Of a stretch of 12,230 bases of DNA, positions 8,101 through 12,230 are shown piece after piece; the stretch's first letter is position 1, and the number at the start of each line of letters is the position of its first letter. The stretch comes from Parvibaculum sp. (GTDB taxonomy: Bacteria > Pseudomonadota > Alphaproteobacteria > Parvibaculales > Parvibaculaceae). The stretch covers positions 1-12,230 of the forward strand of contig JACIYQ010000366.1 in assembly GCA_014359855.1 (NCBI GenBank). Reading direction: 5' to 3'. The notes below the pieces were generated by a model. That model searched no databases, was not told the DNA's origin, and saw nothing but the letters and a program-made list of their open reading frames with translations. Position numbers and translations under genes: made by a program.

Positions 8101-8175
8101 CTCATCATCGCCGGTGGGCGCGAGCGCCGGCTCGCGGCGAAGGCCGCGCGCCGCTCGCAGGTCCCGGCGGAATAG
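5101..8175 (+). CDS. RND multidrug-type efflux permease (HAE1/AcrB-like)
   Basis: This 1024-residue inner-membrane proton antiporter should export hydrophobic or amphiphilic compounds with the upstream adaptor. It begins with the classic MNISELFIRRPVFATVVS helix and has the expected duplicated layout of 12 helices with two large periplasmic loops. The proton-relay pair of TM4 is present in GLVVDDAIVMLEN (Asp400 and Asp401), and the TM10 lysine is Lys915 in GLISKHGILIVEF. Length is normal for the family. The start is GTG 5101, with CAGGGA eight bases upstream. No outer-membrane channel gene follows, so the pump must use a TolC-like protein encoded elsewhere. No local regulator gene is visible. 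The gene appears intact throughout. Confidence 0.95.
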   Translation: MNISELFIRRPVFATVVSLILMLIGLVSYDRLSVREYPEIDEPVVTVTTTYRGASASVIEREVTQPLEDSMAGIEGIEVLSSTSRAEESQVTARFTLETDPDVAASDVRDRVGRARGNLPDEIDEPIIAKVEADAQPIMYIAFKSDRMSGLEITDYLDRIVTDRLQNQPGVAQVTIFGGREYSMRIWVDRSRLAAYGLTVQDVENAVRAQNAEIPSGRIESIDREFTVLAKTALQTPEEFGNIVVKETDGFQVRLNQVARVEVAAANERRSATYNGETSISLGVIKQATANPLEVAANVRKVLDDLVPTLPIGMASFVSYDTSIFIAESINSVYETIFEAVILVVLVIFVFLRTLRASFIPVVTIPISLITSFAIMLMLGFSINTLTLLAMVLAIGLVVDDAIVMLENIYRHIEEGKAPFQAAIDGSKQITFAVIAMTLTLAAVYAPVGFAEGRTGKLFLEFALTLAGTVVVSGFIALTLTPMLCSKLLRHETKESRLQRWLRERLDALDAGYKHLLGQALGRRGLIVGIAAAVALSCAGLFSLLRQELAPFEDRGTLLIVGQAPQGATLEFSRRYAKQIETLLVDIPEVTGYLVVSGSPQITDLVSFSRLVHWGERSRSQQEIVAELQPKLGRIPGIMAFAVNPPSLGQSGRSQPVEYVIQASGTYEELESYVNAMMGEIRQHPGFVNPDTNLKLQKPQLDIQVNRDKVVDLGISVSTVGRTLETLLGGRQVTRYEQGGKQYDVIIQVADDERRTPTDIRDIYVSAGKGEMVQLSNLIDVRETVAPNALNHFNQLRSATISASLSPGYSMGEALAFLDDTAQRLLPATAQTDLNGQLREFVKSSGTIAVTFVLALLFIYLVLAAQFESFVDPVIILVSVPLSLAGALMLLFLTNTTLNIYSQVGLITLVGLISKHGILIVEFSNQLREKGMPVYDAVVEAASLRLRPILMTTGAMVLGALPLALASGAGAESRRSIGYVIVGGISFGTLLTLFVVPTVYLIIAGGRERRLAAKAARRSQVPAE

Positions 8176-8181
8176 GTTCGA

Positions 8182-8193
8182 TCCGTATACGGA
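8182..8193. repeat. 12-bp perfect palindrome after the permease gene
   Basis: TCCGTATACGGA begins seven bases after the permease stop. It is a perfect self-complementary site with no spacer, too short for an efficient terminator hairpin, and could be a regulator site. Confidence 0.35.
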
Positions 8194-8227
8194 GCGGATG
8201 ACCGAAAGCGGGGATAAAGCGGTCCGA

Positions 8228-8256
8228 TTGTCATCGGACTGTCACGAAAACGTCAT
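8228..8256 (+). promoter_or_regulatory. Candidate PhoB (Pho) box, three repeats at 11-bp period
   Basis: TTGTCAT (8228-8234), CTGTCAC (8239-8245) and ACGTCAT (8250-8256) are separated by 4-base spacers CGGA and GAAA. The Pho box consensus is two CTGTCAY repeats with an 11-bp period, matched 6/7, 7/7 and 5/7 here. The orientation would drive rightward transcription. No gene on the + strand follows; the DNA runs into the broken 3' end of a dioxygenase pseudogene. The first repeats overlap the hairpin GTCCGAT-TGTC-ATCGGAC (8222-8239), which could alternatively be a weak terminator of the efflux operon. Confidence 0.5.
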
Positions 8257-8274
8257 AGTTCCCGTCCGCCGGAC

Positions 8275-8992
8275 TTATCCCGCATTCGAGCCGGAATTCA
8301 CCGTGCTGCGAAAAATCTTATCCCCGCCCATTGCCGCCCGTTTCGTCATGCCCACGAACTTTTCGGTGAAGGCGGGATTGACATAGAGGGCCTTGCGGCC
8401 CGTCTCCGGGTGGGTGCGCAGGACGGGATGCTCGAAGGAGGGCGTGTCGTCGCCAGCGACCGTCACGTTCATCGATTTGCGCCGCTGCGCGGAGGCGCCG
8501 CGTTCGCTGTATTCCCCCTTTGCCGTATGGATGGCCTTCAGGCCTTCCAGCATCTTCTTCATGCCCGTCCGACAGCGTTTCGTAAGCGAGATACTGGTTC
8601 GCCCAGAGCGTGTCGCCGCCATAGGGAGGCACTTCCTTCGCATAGAGGATCGAGCCGAGCGCCGGTTCTTCCAGAAACGACATGTCGGATTGCCAGCCAC
8701 CGCCGAAGTTGATGCGGTCTTCCGGCTCCTTCACGATCTGCATGATCTCCGGATGCCCGTCCATGCCCCTCACGTAAGGGTGGATGTTGAGCGTGCCGAA
8801 ACGGCGGCCGAACGCCTTGTGCTGCTCATGGCCGATGTGCTGGTCGCGAAAGAAAATCACGACATGGTCGAGGAAGGCCTGGTGAATGTCGTCGAAGGTT
8901 TCGTTGGAAAGCTCCTTCGACAGGTCAACGCCCTCGATCTCGGCGCCGAGCGCGCCGGAAACCGGCTTCACGCCGATGGTCTTGTATCCCAT
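8275..8992 (-). pseudogene. Degenerate TauD/TfdA-family Fe(II)/2-oxoglutarate dioxygenase
   Basis: Residues 1-142 from ATG 8992 align with TauD-type dioxygenases, including VSGALGAEIEGVDLS and YGGDTLWANQYLAYETLSD. The reading frame then shifts at a GGG codon (8564-8566), where one extra base is present, and homology continues in another frame as GMKKMLEGLKAIHTAKGEYSER through HPVLRTHPETGRKALYVNP. Homology stops near 8341 at EKFVGMT; the C-terminal 80 or so residues, which carry the distal Fe ligand His and the 2-oxoglutarate-binding Arg, are missing. The HxD iron motif is also changed: WQSD (Gln101, codon CAA at 8692-8690) replaces WHxD. Three independent lesions argue for a dead gene. It starts 22 bases after the GST stop, so the two once formed an operon. 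Confidence 0.85.
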
Positions 8993-9014
8993 GAAAGCCT
9001 CGCTCGTTCCCTGT

Positions 9015-9623
9015 TCAGGCCGTTGCCTTCTGGAAGGCGGGCCGTGCGGCGAGCCGCGCGAAATATGCGCCGGTATTGGGATATTCGCCGGTCAGCAGGC
9101 CGAACATCTTGCAGAGCAGCAGCGAGTAACCGAGCATGATGTCTGCTGCGGTGAAGTCCTTTCCGCAGATGAAGTCCTTGCCGGCCAGTTCCTTGTCGAG
9201 AATGCCAAGCATCTTCTTTGCACTCTCGACCGCTTCGGCAGCCACTTGCGGAATGCGCTTGTCTTCCGGCCGGATGAACGAGTGCTGCGCGATGTTGCCG
9301 AGTGGGACCATGAGGGTCGCTTCGGCAAAATGGAACCACTGCAGATATTTGCCGTAGTCTGCGGTTCCGGACTTGGGTTCGAGGCGGCCGCTTCCGTGCT
9401 TGGCGAGGAGGTACTGCGCGATGGCGCCCGACTCGTTCAGGATGAGACCGTCATCGTCGATGGACGGCACCTTGCCGAGCGGATGGACAGCCAGATAGGC
9501 CTTGGACTGAAGATCGTCGGGTGAGAAGTTGAGCGTCTTCAGCTCGTAGGGAATGCCGAGCTCCTCGCAGAGCCAGACGATGCGGACAGAGCGCGTGTTT
9601 TTCGCGTGATAGATCTTGAGCAT
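9015..9623 (-). CDS. Glutathione S-transferase family protein
   Basis: The 202-residue cytosolic protein has an N-terminal thioredoxin-like domain (MLKIYHAKNTRSVRIVWLCE) with Ser12 near the usual catalytic position. The glutathione-binding elements GKVPSI (50-55) and NESGAI (63-68) are present. The all-helical C-terminal domain carries the N-capping-box segment FTAADIML (157-164) and ends in LAARPAFQKA. Length is typical. The frame extends to 9677, but the start at 9623 is chosen because the GST fold begins there and AGGGAG precedes it. The downstream gene in the same direction is the dioxygenase pseudogene, suggesting a former detoxification or catabolic operon. Substrate is unknown. The gene appears intact and the key positions are kept. 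Confidence 0.9.
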   Translation of the reverse strand: MLKIYHAKNTRSVRIVWLCEELGIPYELKTLNFSPDDLQSKAYLAVHPLGKVPSIDDDGLILNESGAIAQYLLAKHGSGRLEPKSGTADYGKYLQWFHFAEATLMVPLGNIAQHSFIRPEDKRIPQVAAEAVESAKKMLGILDKELAGKDFICGKDFTAADIMLGYSLLLCKMFGLLTGEYPNTGAYFARLAARPAFQKATA

Positions 9624-9704
9624 GTTTTCTCCCTGAGCGGTGCCACCTGCGGGCACCTTCGCCGGTTGCCGATCCATGCAGTCTAGCGCAGCGGGGGAGT
9701 GTTG

Positions 9705-9967
9705 TCAGTCCAGCGCGCCGACGAGCGAGGCGCGCTGCGGCATCTCGAAAAGAATGAAACTGCCGCCGCAGAGAAAGCTGTCGCCTCCCTGTTCGGGCAC
9801 TTCCGGCAGGCCGAGCGACGCGGCGTAGAGGCGCCGGGGGGCGCGTTCACGTCGCGCGCACCGAGGCGGATGCCGATCCGCTCGATGCCGTGGTCGCCCG
9901 GCGCCACCAGCGTCACGCGGTTGCCGGAAGACGGCGCGGCCTGCAACTCGTGCAGCGTTGCAGTCTC
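9705..9967 (-). pseudogene. C-terminal remnant of a VOC/glyoxalase-superfamily protein
   Basis: Reading leftward, TATLHELQAAP and then VTLVAPGDHGIERIGIRLGARDV resemble the inter-module linker and the start of the second module of a two-module VOC enzyme (metal-dependent dioxygenases, isomerases and glyoxalases). The frame breaks at a run of six Gs on the + strand (9836-9841) and homology resumes in another frame as RRLYAASLGLPEV and GGSFILFEMPQRASLV, ending at the stop 9705-9707. The first VOC module is missing; in its place is the N-terminus of a different protein. The homopolymer frameshift alone could be a sequencing error, but the lost 5' part cannot. Confidence 0.7.
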
Positions 9968-10047
9968 AGTTCTCCCTCGCGGCAGCCCGCCCGGAAATGC
10001 CGGGTTTCGGGGGTCGGCAAGGGAAGCGGGCGATTATATTCCGCCAT
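9948..10047 (-). pseudogene. N-terminal remnant of a DUF35 Zn-ribbon/OB-fold protein
   Basis: ATG 10047, preceded by AGGGAG, opens MAEYNRPLPLPTPETRHF followed by GELRLQRCTSC, the typical start of DUF35 OB-fold proteins with the first Cys pair of the Zn ribbon (Cys32, Cys35). Homology stops there; the frame ends at 9913 after nine unrelated residues. Complete family members have about 130 residues and often work with thiolases or acyl-CoA enzymes. The break falls exactly where the VOC remnant begins, so one deletion fused the two genes out of frame, removing the OB fold and the second Cys pair. Confidence 0.7.
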
Positions 10048-10168
10048 GTCGTGCTCCCTGACTTTTTGCCGGTTTCTTGCGGCGGGGAGGATAGCCGCGA
10101 CAGGGATTTTGGCAAACTCCTGGATTTCCGCGGATTTGCGGCGTTGAACCCGCCCGCATCCCGACCTA

Positions 10169-10185
10169 TGTTTCAATATGAAACA
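10169..10185. promoter_or_regulatory. Palindromic operator candidate TGTTTCA-ATA-TGAAACA
   Basis: A perfect 7-bp inverted repeat with a 3-base centre lies 14 bases before the ATG of the small exported protein at 10200 and in the divergent interval from the DUF35 remnant at 10047. This size and symmetry are typical of TetR-type operators. The rest of 10048-10199 holds no gene. A related TTTCAATAT string occurs at 11154-11162, upstream of the acyl-CoA dehydrogenase remnant. Confidence 0.5.
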
Positions 10186-10199
10186 GTGACGGGATTGTC

Positions 10200-10553
10200 A
10201 TGGGCGCGCGTCTTTTCATTCTGGCCGGGTTTCTGGCGGGTTGCCTTGCGGGGCCGGCGCTGGCCGGAGAAGTGCGCTGGATCGATCCCTGGGCGCCAGA
10301 AGAACTCGCGGGCGGCGCCGGCCCTCACTGGACCGACCCCTGGGCCGGAGAAGAGTGCGGCTGCGCCCCGGGACATGCGGACCTCACGGGTGCCGTGGAA
10401 CTTGCGGGGTTCACCGGCGGCGTCGGCAACCGGCAGACCATGGTCGTGATCCAGAACGGTTTCTATTTCAACCGGTCGCTTCCGGCGGGGCAGGCCGCCA
10501 TGACGGGCGCACGCGCCGCTCCCGTCCATCCGCTTGGCCGCCCGCGCTTCTGA
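10200..10553 (+). CDS. Small exported protein with duplicated W-x-DPWA motif, unknown function
   Basis: The 117-residue product starts with a clear signal sequence, MGARLFILAGFLAGCLAG. It holds both a lipobox (LAGC, Cys15) and a signal peptidase I site (ALA-GE after residue 22), so it may be a lipoprotein or a soluble periplasmic protein. The mature part contains an internal duplication: VRWIDPWAPEE (25-35) and PHWTDPWAGEE (42-52), 17 residues apart. Then come CGC, and a segment VVIQNGFYFNRSLP (82-95) that may form beta strands. I do not recognise the family. The start codon follows GACGGGA and a palindromic operator candidate. It is the only intact gene between the remnants and ends seven bases before the convergent nitroreductase remnant. 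Frame quality and the signal peptide support it as a real gene. Confidence 0.65.
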   Translation: MGARLFILAGFLAGCLAGPALAGEVRWIDPWAPEELAGGAGPHWTDPWAGEECGCAPGHADLTGAVELAGFTGGVGNRQTMVVIQNGFYFNRSLPAGQAAMTGARAAPVHPLGRPRF

Positions 10554-10559
10554 GCTTTC

Positions 10560-10736
10560 TCACGAAAATCCGTGAAACGTCGCGAAGCTGTCCAGCGGCT
10601 CGCGCTCGGCGACGAGCGTGTTCACGGGCGCTGTCTCGTCCGCATAGCCGAGCGACATGCCGCAGACGATGTATTCATCGTCCGGCACGTTCAACACGCG
10701 CCGGGTCACGGTCCAGAAATTGTTCCAGGCGCCTTG
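10560..10736 (-). pseudogene. C-terminal remnant of a nitroreductase-family flavoprotein
   Basis: In one minus-strand frame the sequence reads QGAWNNFW, then VLNVPDDEYIVCGMSLGYAD, ETAPVNTLVAEREPLDSF and ATFHGFS before the stop. This is the typical C-terminus of FMN-dependent nitroreductases (GxALGYAD-x-x-xPVN). Upstream of residue QGAW the frame no longer resembles the family, and the N-terminal FMN-binding two thirds are absent. No start codon or ribosome binding site fits the fragment. It reads as a gene remnant left by a deletion. Confidence 0.75.
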
Positions 10737-10944
10737 CCGAGCGTGCGCATGCGCGTGGTGCAGGGCTCCTTGCGCTTCGAGGTGCGGGGGAATTCCGCGT
10801 TCGCATCGTCCGGCCGCGTTTCGCGATGCGCGAGCACTTCTTCTTCTCGGCCATCTCGCCGGAATCCCTGCCCCGCGAGCATCGCGGCGAACCTGGCTAT
10901 CTCGGTCATCGCGCGGACGATGTCGTCACAGTGGCGAGCCGTCT
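10737..10944. other. Unassigned DNA between two gene remnants
   Basis: A minus-strand frame is open here (starting MTEIARFAAMLAGQGFRRDG, 10909-10706), but I cannot relate it to a family, and it runs out of frame into the nitroreductase remnant. It is probably scrambled gene debris. Confidence 0.4.
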
Positions 10945-11133
10945 TCAGGCGGCGGCTTCGGCGATCTTGCGCGCGAAGCTCTCGTCGCCGATCAGGCGTC
11001 CGCTGCCGTCTCCTGCCTCCATGCTGCCCATGCGGCGGCCGGTGGCGCGCAGTTCCGGCGTCAGCTTCTCGTCGAGAAACGTCCGCACCTCGTCGCGAAA
11101 GGCGGCGCCGGCCGCACCGAATGCGAGTTCCAC
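10945..11133 (-). pseudogene. Acyl-CoA dehydrogenase with a large internal deletion
   Basis: A GTG at 11133, preceded by GGGAGG, opens VELAFGAAGAAFRDEVRTFL and DEKLTPELRATGRRM, the N-terminal helical domain of acyl-CoA dehydrogenases. After about five residues without homology it jumps to SGRLIGDESFARKIAEA, which resembles a segment from the C-terminal half of the same family (G-RLIDD-x-x-F-x-x-KIAEAE), and stops at 10945. Full-length members have about 380-400 residues, so roughly 250 internal residues and the C-terminus are lost, including the active-site base and most FAD contacts. The frame is kept across the deletion by chance. Confidence 0.75.
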
Positions 11134-11254
11134 GGTTTCCTCCCGGTATTCATTTTCAATATCGTTTCGAGGAGTAGGCCGCTGGCTACCCCGTGCCGGC
11201 AAATGGCTCTCTTTTGGCGAGCATTTCGTTAGGTCATTTTGGATATGCCGGTGG

Positions 11255-11278
11255 CATAATGGGCATTCAGCCCGGAGG
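11255..11278 (+). promoter_or_regulatory. Possible -10 box and strong ribosome binding site of the second GST-like gene
   Basis: CATAAT at 11255-11260 could be a -10 element, but no good -35 is seen at the right distance. GGAGG at 11274-11278 is a strong ribosome binding site seven bases before ATG 11286 and decides the start of that gene. Confidence 0.4.
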
Positions 11279-11285
11279 CCGGACC

Positions 11286-12071
11286 ATGAGCGACGACAAC
11301 GAGCGGCTTGAACTGCATCAGTTCCCCTATTCGCATTACAACGAAAAGGTCCGCTGGGCGCTCGACTTCAAGAATGTGCCGCACAGGCGCATTTCCTATC
11401 TGCCGGGGCCGCACATGACCGCGATCCGGAAGCTGGCGGGCACATCGGCGACGCCGGTGCTGCGGGTCGGCGGTGTGGTGGTCGCGGGTTCTGCCGAGAT
11501 CATCGATGTGCTGGAGGGGCAATATCCCGAGCCGCCGCTCTATCCGGCCGATCCCGTGCAGCGCCGGGCCGCGCTCGATCTTCAGGCTTATTTCGACGAA
11601 GAAGTGGCGCCGGCCGTGCGCCGCGCGCTCTTTGCGGAGCTGTTGGCGGAGCCGGCCTATCTCTGCCGCCTCTTCGCGTCGGAAAAGCCGCTCCTCACAC
11701 GGCTCGCCTATCGCGCGATGCAACCTGCCATCCGTCCGGTGATGCGCCACATGATGCAGATCGACAGTGAGCATCTCGGCACGGCGCGGCACACGATACG
11801 CGCCGCTCTCGACAGGGTGGCGACCCAGGCGGGGCCCGGCGGCTACCTCATCGGCGACAGTTTCAGTATCGCCGACCTTGCGGCCGCGGCATTGCTCGCG
11901 CCGGCCTGCGGCCCGTCCCATCCCGACATGGAACTGCCCAGGCCGCGTCCGGCGCGGATCGAGGCATGGCTCGCCGAATGGGCCGATCATCCGGGTACCC
12001 TGTGGGTCCGGTCGATCTATGCGAAGCATCGTCCGCACCGCGTGCTGCCCTTGCGGGTGGCTGCCGACTAG
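11286..12071 (+). CDS. Glutathione S-transferase-like protein
   Basis: The 261-residue protein starts with a thioredoxin-like GST N-domain: LELHQFPYSHYNEKVRWALDF (8-28), then GTSATPVLRVGGVVVAGSAEI (52-72), equivalent to the cis-Pro and glutathione gamma-Glu-binding region. In the usual E-S-x-x-I motif the residues are G-S-A-E-I, so glutathione contacts may differ. The C-domain is helical and carries GGYLIGDSFSIADLAAAALL (185-204), the standard N-capping signature. It is longer than the GST at 9015 and has an extended linker with an Arg-rich segment around 138-155. The frame is open from 11193, but ATG 11286 has GGAGG seven bases upstream and begins just before the domain. Activity and substrate are unknown. 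It faces away from the remnants. Confidence 0.87.
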   Translation: MSDDNERLELHQFPYSHYNEKVRWALDFKNVPHRRISYLPGPHMTAIRKLAGTSATPVLRVGGVVVAGSAEIIDVLEGQYPEPPLYPADPVQRRAALDLQAYFDEEVAPAVRRALFAELLAEPAYLCRLFASEKPLLTRLAYRAMQPAIRPVMRHMMQIDSEHLGTARHTIRAALDRVATQAGPGGYLIGDSFSIADLAAAALLAPACGPSHPDMELPRPRPARIEAWLAEWADHPGTLWVRSIYAKHRPHRVLPLRVAAD

Positions 12072-12168
12072 AATTCTGCGAGGGAGCGGCTGGAAAGCGC
12101 CGTTCGTTTCACGTAAAGGAGGGGCAGTTCCCGCAAGAGGGACCGATTCCGGGAAGGCGCCTCATTCC

Positions 12169-12230
12169 ATGCCCGTTGACGACGAAACAAGCACAGCGGC
12201 AAACGCTGCGCCGGTGCAGGCTCCGCCGCC
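12169..12230 (+). CDS. Start of a gene running out of the window
   Basis: ATG 12169 opens a frame with no stop to the window end, beginning MPVDDETSTAANAAPVQAPP. GGGAAGG (12151-12157) lies 11 bases upstream, a little far. The Ala/Pro-rich beginning is too short to assign to a family. A stronger ribosome-binding-like AAAGGAGGGG at 12115-12124 has no start codon at a suitable distance. The 97 bases between the GST-like stop and this ATG show no other gene. Confidence 0.4.
   Translation, partial: MPVDDETSTAANAAPVQAPP

Noticed and set aside
8222..8239. Hairpin GTCCGAT-TGTC-ATCGGAC as the terminator of the efflux operon
   Set aside because: It has no following T-tract and overlaps the better-explained Pho box repeats, so it is not called as a terminator.
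8328..8344. 17-base stretch matching 3734-3750 at 15 positions, close to the dioxygenase break point, considered as a second att-like site
   Set aside because: A few such near-matches are expected by chance in 12 kb, and the tRNA part itself is not repeated there.
8393..9139. 248-codon + strand frame opposite the dioxygenase pseudogene and GST
   Set aside because: It lies antisense to clear protein homology, has no ribosome binding site and shows no family features.
10241..11311. 356-codon + strand frame across the remnants
   Set aside because: It is Arg/Ser-rich and antisense to nitroreductase and acyl-CoA dehydrogenase homology; no domain is visible.
1..12230. CRISPR arrays, rRNA genes, insertion-sequence transposases
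   Set aside because: No regularly spaced repeats with unique spacers, no rRNA signatures and no transposase motifs were seen on either strand.

Overview
The window is high-GC, proteobacterial-type DNA. The gene families and codon use suggest an alphaproteobacterium, but no marker fixes the genus. It has three parts.

(1) Positions 1 to about 3736 are the right-hand part of an integrated mobile element. It carries a RepA-like RecA/AAA_25 ATPase (131-1192), a MobV/Mob_Pre-type relaxase (1416-2528) and a single AT-richer cargo gene of the DUF2971 family (2742-3539, opposite strand). The element ends in a tRNA-derived attachment site. Positions 3692-3736 are an exact 3' half of a tRNA, most likely tRNA-Val(GAC), starting at the anticodon loop, with no 5' half in front of it. 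The anticodon loop is flanked by an inverted repeat that looks like a tyrosine-recombinase core. The intact tRNA and the integrase are expected to the left of the window. With helicase and relaxase but no type IV secretion genes in view, this looks like an integrative mobilizable element (IME).

(2) Positions 3737-8175 are chromosomal flank with an intact two-gene RND efflux operon: a periplasmic adaptor (3946-5085) and an inner-membrane permease (5101-8175). No outer-membrane channel gene follows.

(3) Positions 8176-12230 are a region of gene decay. Three direct repeats with an 11-bp period look like a Pho box (8228-8256) but have no gene behind them. A TauD/TfdA dioxygenase pseudogene has three independent lesions. 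Remnants of a VOC/glyoxalase protein, a DUF35 Zn-ribbon protein, a nitroreductase and an acyl-CoA dehydrogenase are truncated or fused by deletions. Intact genes between the wreckage are a glutathione S-transferase (9015-9623), a small exported protein with a duplicated W-x-DPWA motif (10200-10553), and a second GST-like protein (11286-12071). A new gene probably begins at 12169. The lost genes resemble an acyl-CoA/xenobiotic catabolic cluster.

The most interesting points are the att site and its core architecture, the candidate oriT in front of the relaxase gene, the orphan Pho box, the serial deletion scars, and a perfect 7+3+7 palindrome just upstream of the small exported protein.
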